33,754 nucleotides of DNA, from contig DQHR01000033.1 of assembly GCA_003531155.1 (NCBI GenBank), positions 92,266 through 126,019 on the forward strand, in the 5' to 3' direction. The notes below the pieces were generated by a model, which did not search any database, was not told the DNA's origin, and saw only the letters and a list, made by a program, of their open reading frames with translations. This document shows positions 33,401-33,754 of this stretch, piece after piece. The number at the start of each line of letters is the position of its first letter. Within the stretch, counting starts at the first letter, position 1. A program made the position numbers and the translations under genes. This stretch comes from Bacteroidales bacterium. GTDB lineage: Bacteria; Bacteroidota; Bacteroidia; Bacteroidales; Tenuifilaceae.

Positions 33401-33754
33401 ATATTAAGCAAGATAAATATTTGAATAAACACAAAGGCGAATATGCTGAACGTGGTGGAGCTATAATGCCATGGCATCATCAGTTGGATCTTAAATTTGT
33501 TCAAGATTTTTACATTATGACAAATGGTAAGAAGAACACTCTGCAGATTGGACTAGACATTATTAATCTACCCAATTTGTTGAATAGTGATTGGGGTCTT
33601 TACAAAACCCTATATAGCACTAACATATTGAGTTACAGAACTTCGGACGGAACTTACCAATTCCCAAAAGTGAATAATGAAGTTTTAACAAAAACTTATA
33701 AAGACTACCAAAGCTTCAACTCAACTTATTCAGTTCAATTGAGTTTACGATATA
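30469..33754 (+). CDS. Oar-like TonB-dependent outer-membrane receptor (3' truncated by window)
   Basis: An open frame of 1095 codons from ATG 30469 to the right edge. The signal peptide is MIKQIRFLTLLAMLILCSVMVNAQ. A CarboxypepD_reg domain follows (about 27-110; SGINGKVLDGNGASIPGATV, YKVSISFVGYSP), then a plug (VTPTVSRSINDVLRLSPQ, VTVDGAAFNNAFGIG, YDVRHSGFLGGAINAVTRSG). The long barrel includes GPIIKDKLFFFFNGEYE, RLDWNINKNNKINLRLS and FRLTAGIRFELP. The visible end TYSVQLSLRY looks like the last barrel strand, so perhaps only a few residues are missing. The style is that of Oar/OmpA-related TonB receptors, which are thought to import or export large substrates. It is probably co-regulated with the receptor and lipoprotein at 7.7-12.3 kb through the shared repeats. 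Confidence 0.9.
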   Translation, partial: MIKQIRFLTLLAMLILCSVMVNAQGVTTSGINGKVLDGNGASIPGATVVAVHEPSGTSYGTITKADGSYLLTGLRIGGPYKVSISFVGYSPIAFTDIDLKLGESYTLNGELKEGSTEIAELVVSASGINNMKSNRAGALTSVNKKIIAVTPTVSRSINDVLRLSPQSSTTSNGFAVGGGNYRQSYVTVDGAAFNNAFGIGANLPASGAPISLDALEEVTVSLTPYDVRHSGFLGGAINAVTRSGDNSFKGTVYTYIKGSDYQGDKVGDYKLTKQDTKFKTYGLSIGGPIIKDKLFFFFNGEYEDNVSPGPSFVLSEDGTTFGTDNVVRPTQTDVDAMKAYLKTTYNYDPGRISNYPSETPAYRLMARLDWNINKNNKINLRLSRTTSKYSASPSSSTSPLTANLIYPGNVGLGINAGQGRGSNYAMYFESSRYFQQQNFSSIATELNSRLFDGKLNNVLRFTYSYQDEPRSYVGGAFPTVDILKDGAAYMSFGPDPFTQGNTRVVSTYVATDEVTWTMGFNNLTAGVQYEYQNAINGFMQGGNGYYVFASMNDFMTGAKPSAFGITHSNSTDLSQFKSELAFKSYSFYVQDQMNITKNFRLTAGIRFELPSYPSIKKTNFNQAFANLDFGGKSYSTAQLPDAKLSFSPRLGFNWDITGERKYVLRGGTGVFTGRLPYVWLVSVVGNSNVGQTQYFYNTTAAATGVQPDFHADVKDLLLELYNGNFTPVTPTSPASPTILSKDLKMPSTWKTSLAFDTKLPGDVNFTLEGIFNKDLNPVVITNKGLHESGTRVLNPNDTRKTYTNYIANQNAFMIENNKENKSYYYSITAQAAKKFAFGLDLSLAYTRANTKAYSDGIGDQVTSAFSTNLFAKNGVNEHELGYGTFVSPNRLVASIGFKKDYAKHFSSGIYLIYDGSQLGYAGGYSYTRYSYTMTNVVGDRGANNLLYIPASRAELETWNFAAAGTYTAAQQRDDFWAYIKQDKYLNKHKGEYAERGGAIMPWHHQLDLKFVQDFYIMTNGKKNTLQIGLDIINLPNLLNSDWGLYKTLYSTNILSYRTSDGTYQFPKVNNEVLTKTYKDYQSFNSTYSVQLSLRY

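Noticed and set aside
1..33754. CRISPR arrays, tRNA or rRNA genes, insertion sequences or phage genes
   Set aside because: No regularly spaced identical repeats, cloverleaf-like sequences, transposase motifs or phage structural proteins were seen on reading both strands.

Overview
The window looks like chromosomal DNA of a Gram-negative member of the Bacteroidota, probably a Bacteroidales or Marinilabiliales relative. The evidence is AT-rich DNA, promoter -7 boxes close to TAnnTTTG, few purine-rich ribosome binding sites, a Kdo transferase (waaA), SusC/Oar-style TonB-dependent receptors with an N-terminal carboxypeptidase-regulatory-like domain, and a peptide system of the GG-Bacteroidales type. 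This placement is inferred from gene content and motifs only; no search was run.

Layout. 1-4.9 kb: the end of a SpoIIE/PP2C-type phosphatase, two GT-B-like glycosyltransferases (the second in the MurG/MGDG-synthase group), a calcineurin-like phosphoesterase one base behind it, and a CDF zinc-type efflux protein. 5-6.7 kb: a homocysteine S-methyltransferase-like enzyme and a secreted HExxH protein. 6.8-12.4 kb: an OmpR/PhoB-type response regulator, a TonB-dependent receptor and an Ig-like (Big_2) lipoprotein. All three have 11-bp-phased TTAAnn repeats in front of them, and so does the Oar-like receptor at the right edge. I read this as one regulon, possibly phosphate-related. 12.5-15 kb: a single-chain AMP-ligase / acyl-carrier / PlsC acyltransferase.

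15.4-18.4 kb is the most interesting part: a three-gene RiPP cassette. It holds a 63-residue precursor with a double-glycine leader and a CxC-x5-CxC core, a radical SAM/SPASM maturase with all expected cysteines, and an overlapping pseudo-radical-SAM partner that keeps only a SPASM-like cysteine remnant. A large hairpin separates precursor from maturase, and no exporter or leader peptidase is present in the window.

18.4-25.4 kb is mostly housekeeping: metG with a terminator-like hairpin in its leader, a divergent LD-carboxypeptidase, a DUF4412-like secreted protein, yraN, a YjbR-like protein, a secreted unknown, and a small-membrane-protein / ECF sigma factor / putative anti-sigma cluster. 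The yraN frame has no start codon unless a run of ten A is read as eleven. 25.4-33.8 kb: a very large outer-membrane-type protein on the minus strand, waaA, and an Oar-like TonB-dependent receptor that runs off the right edge only a few residues before its likely end.
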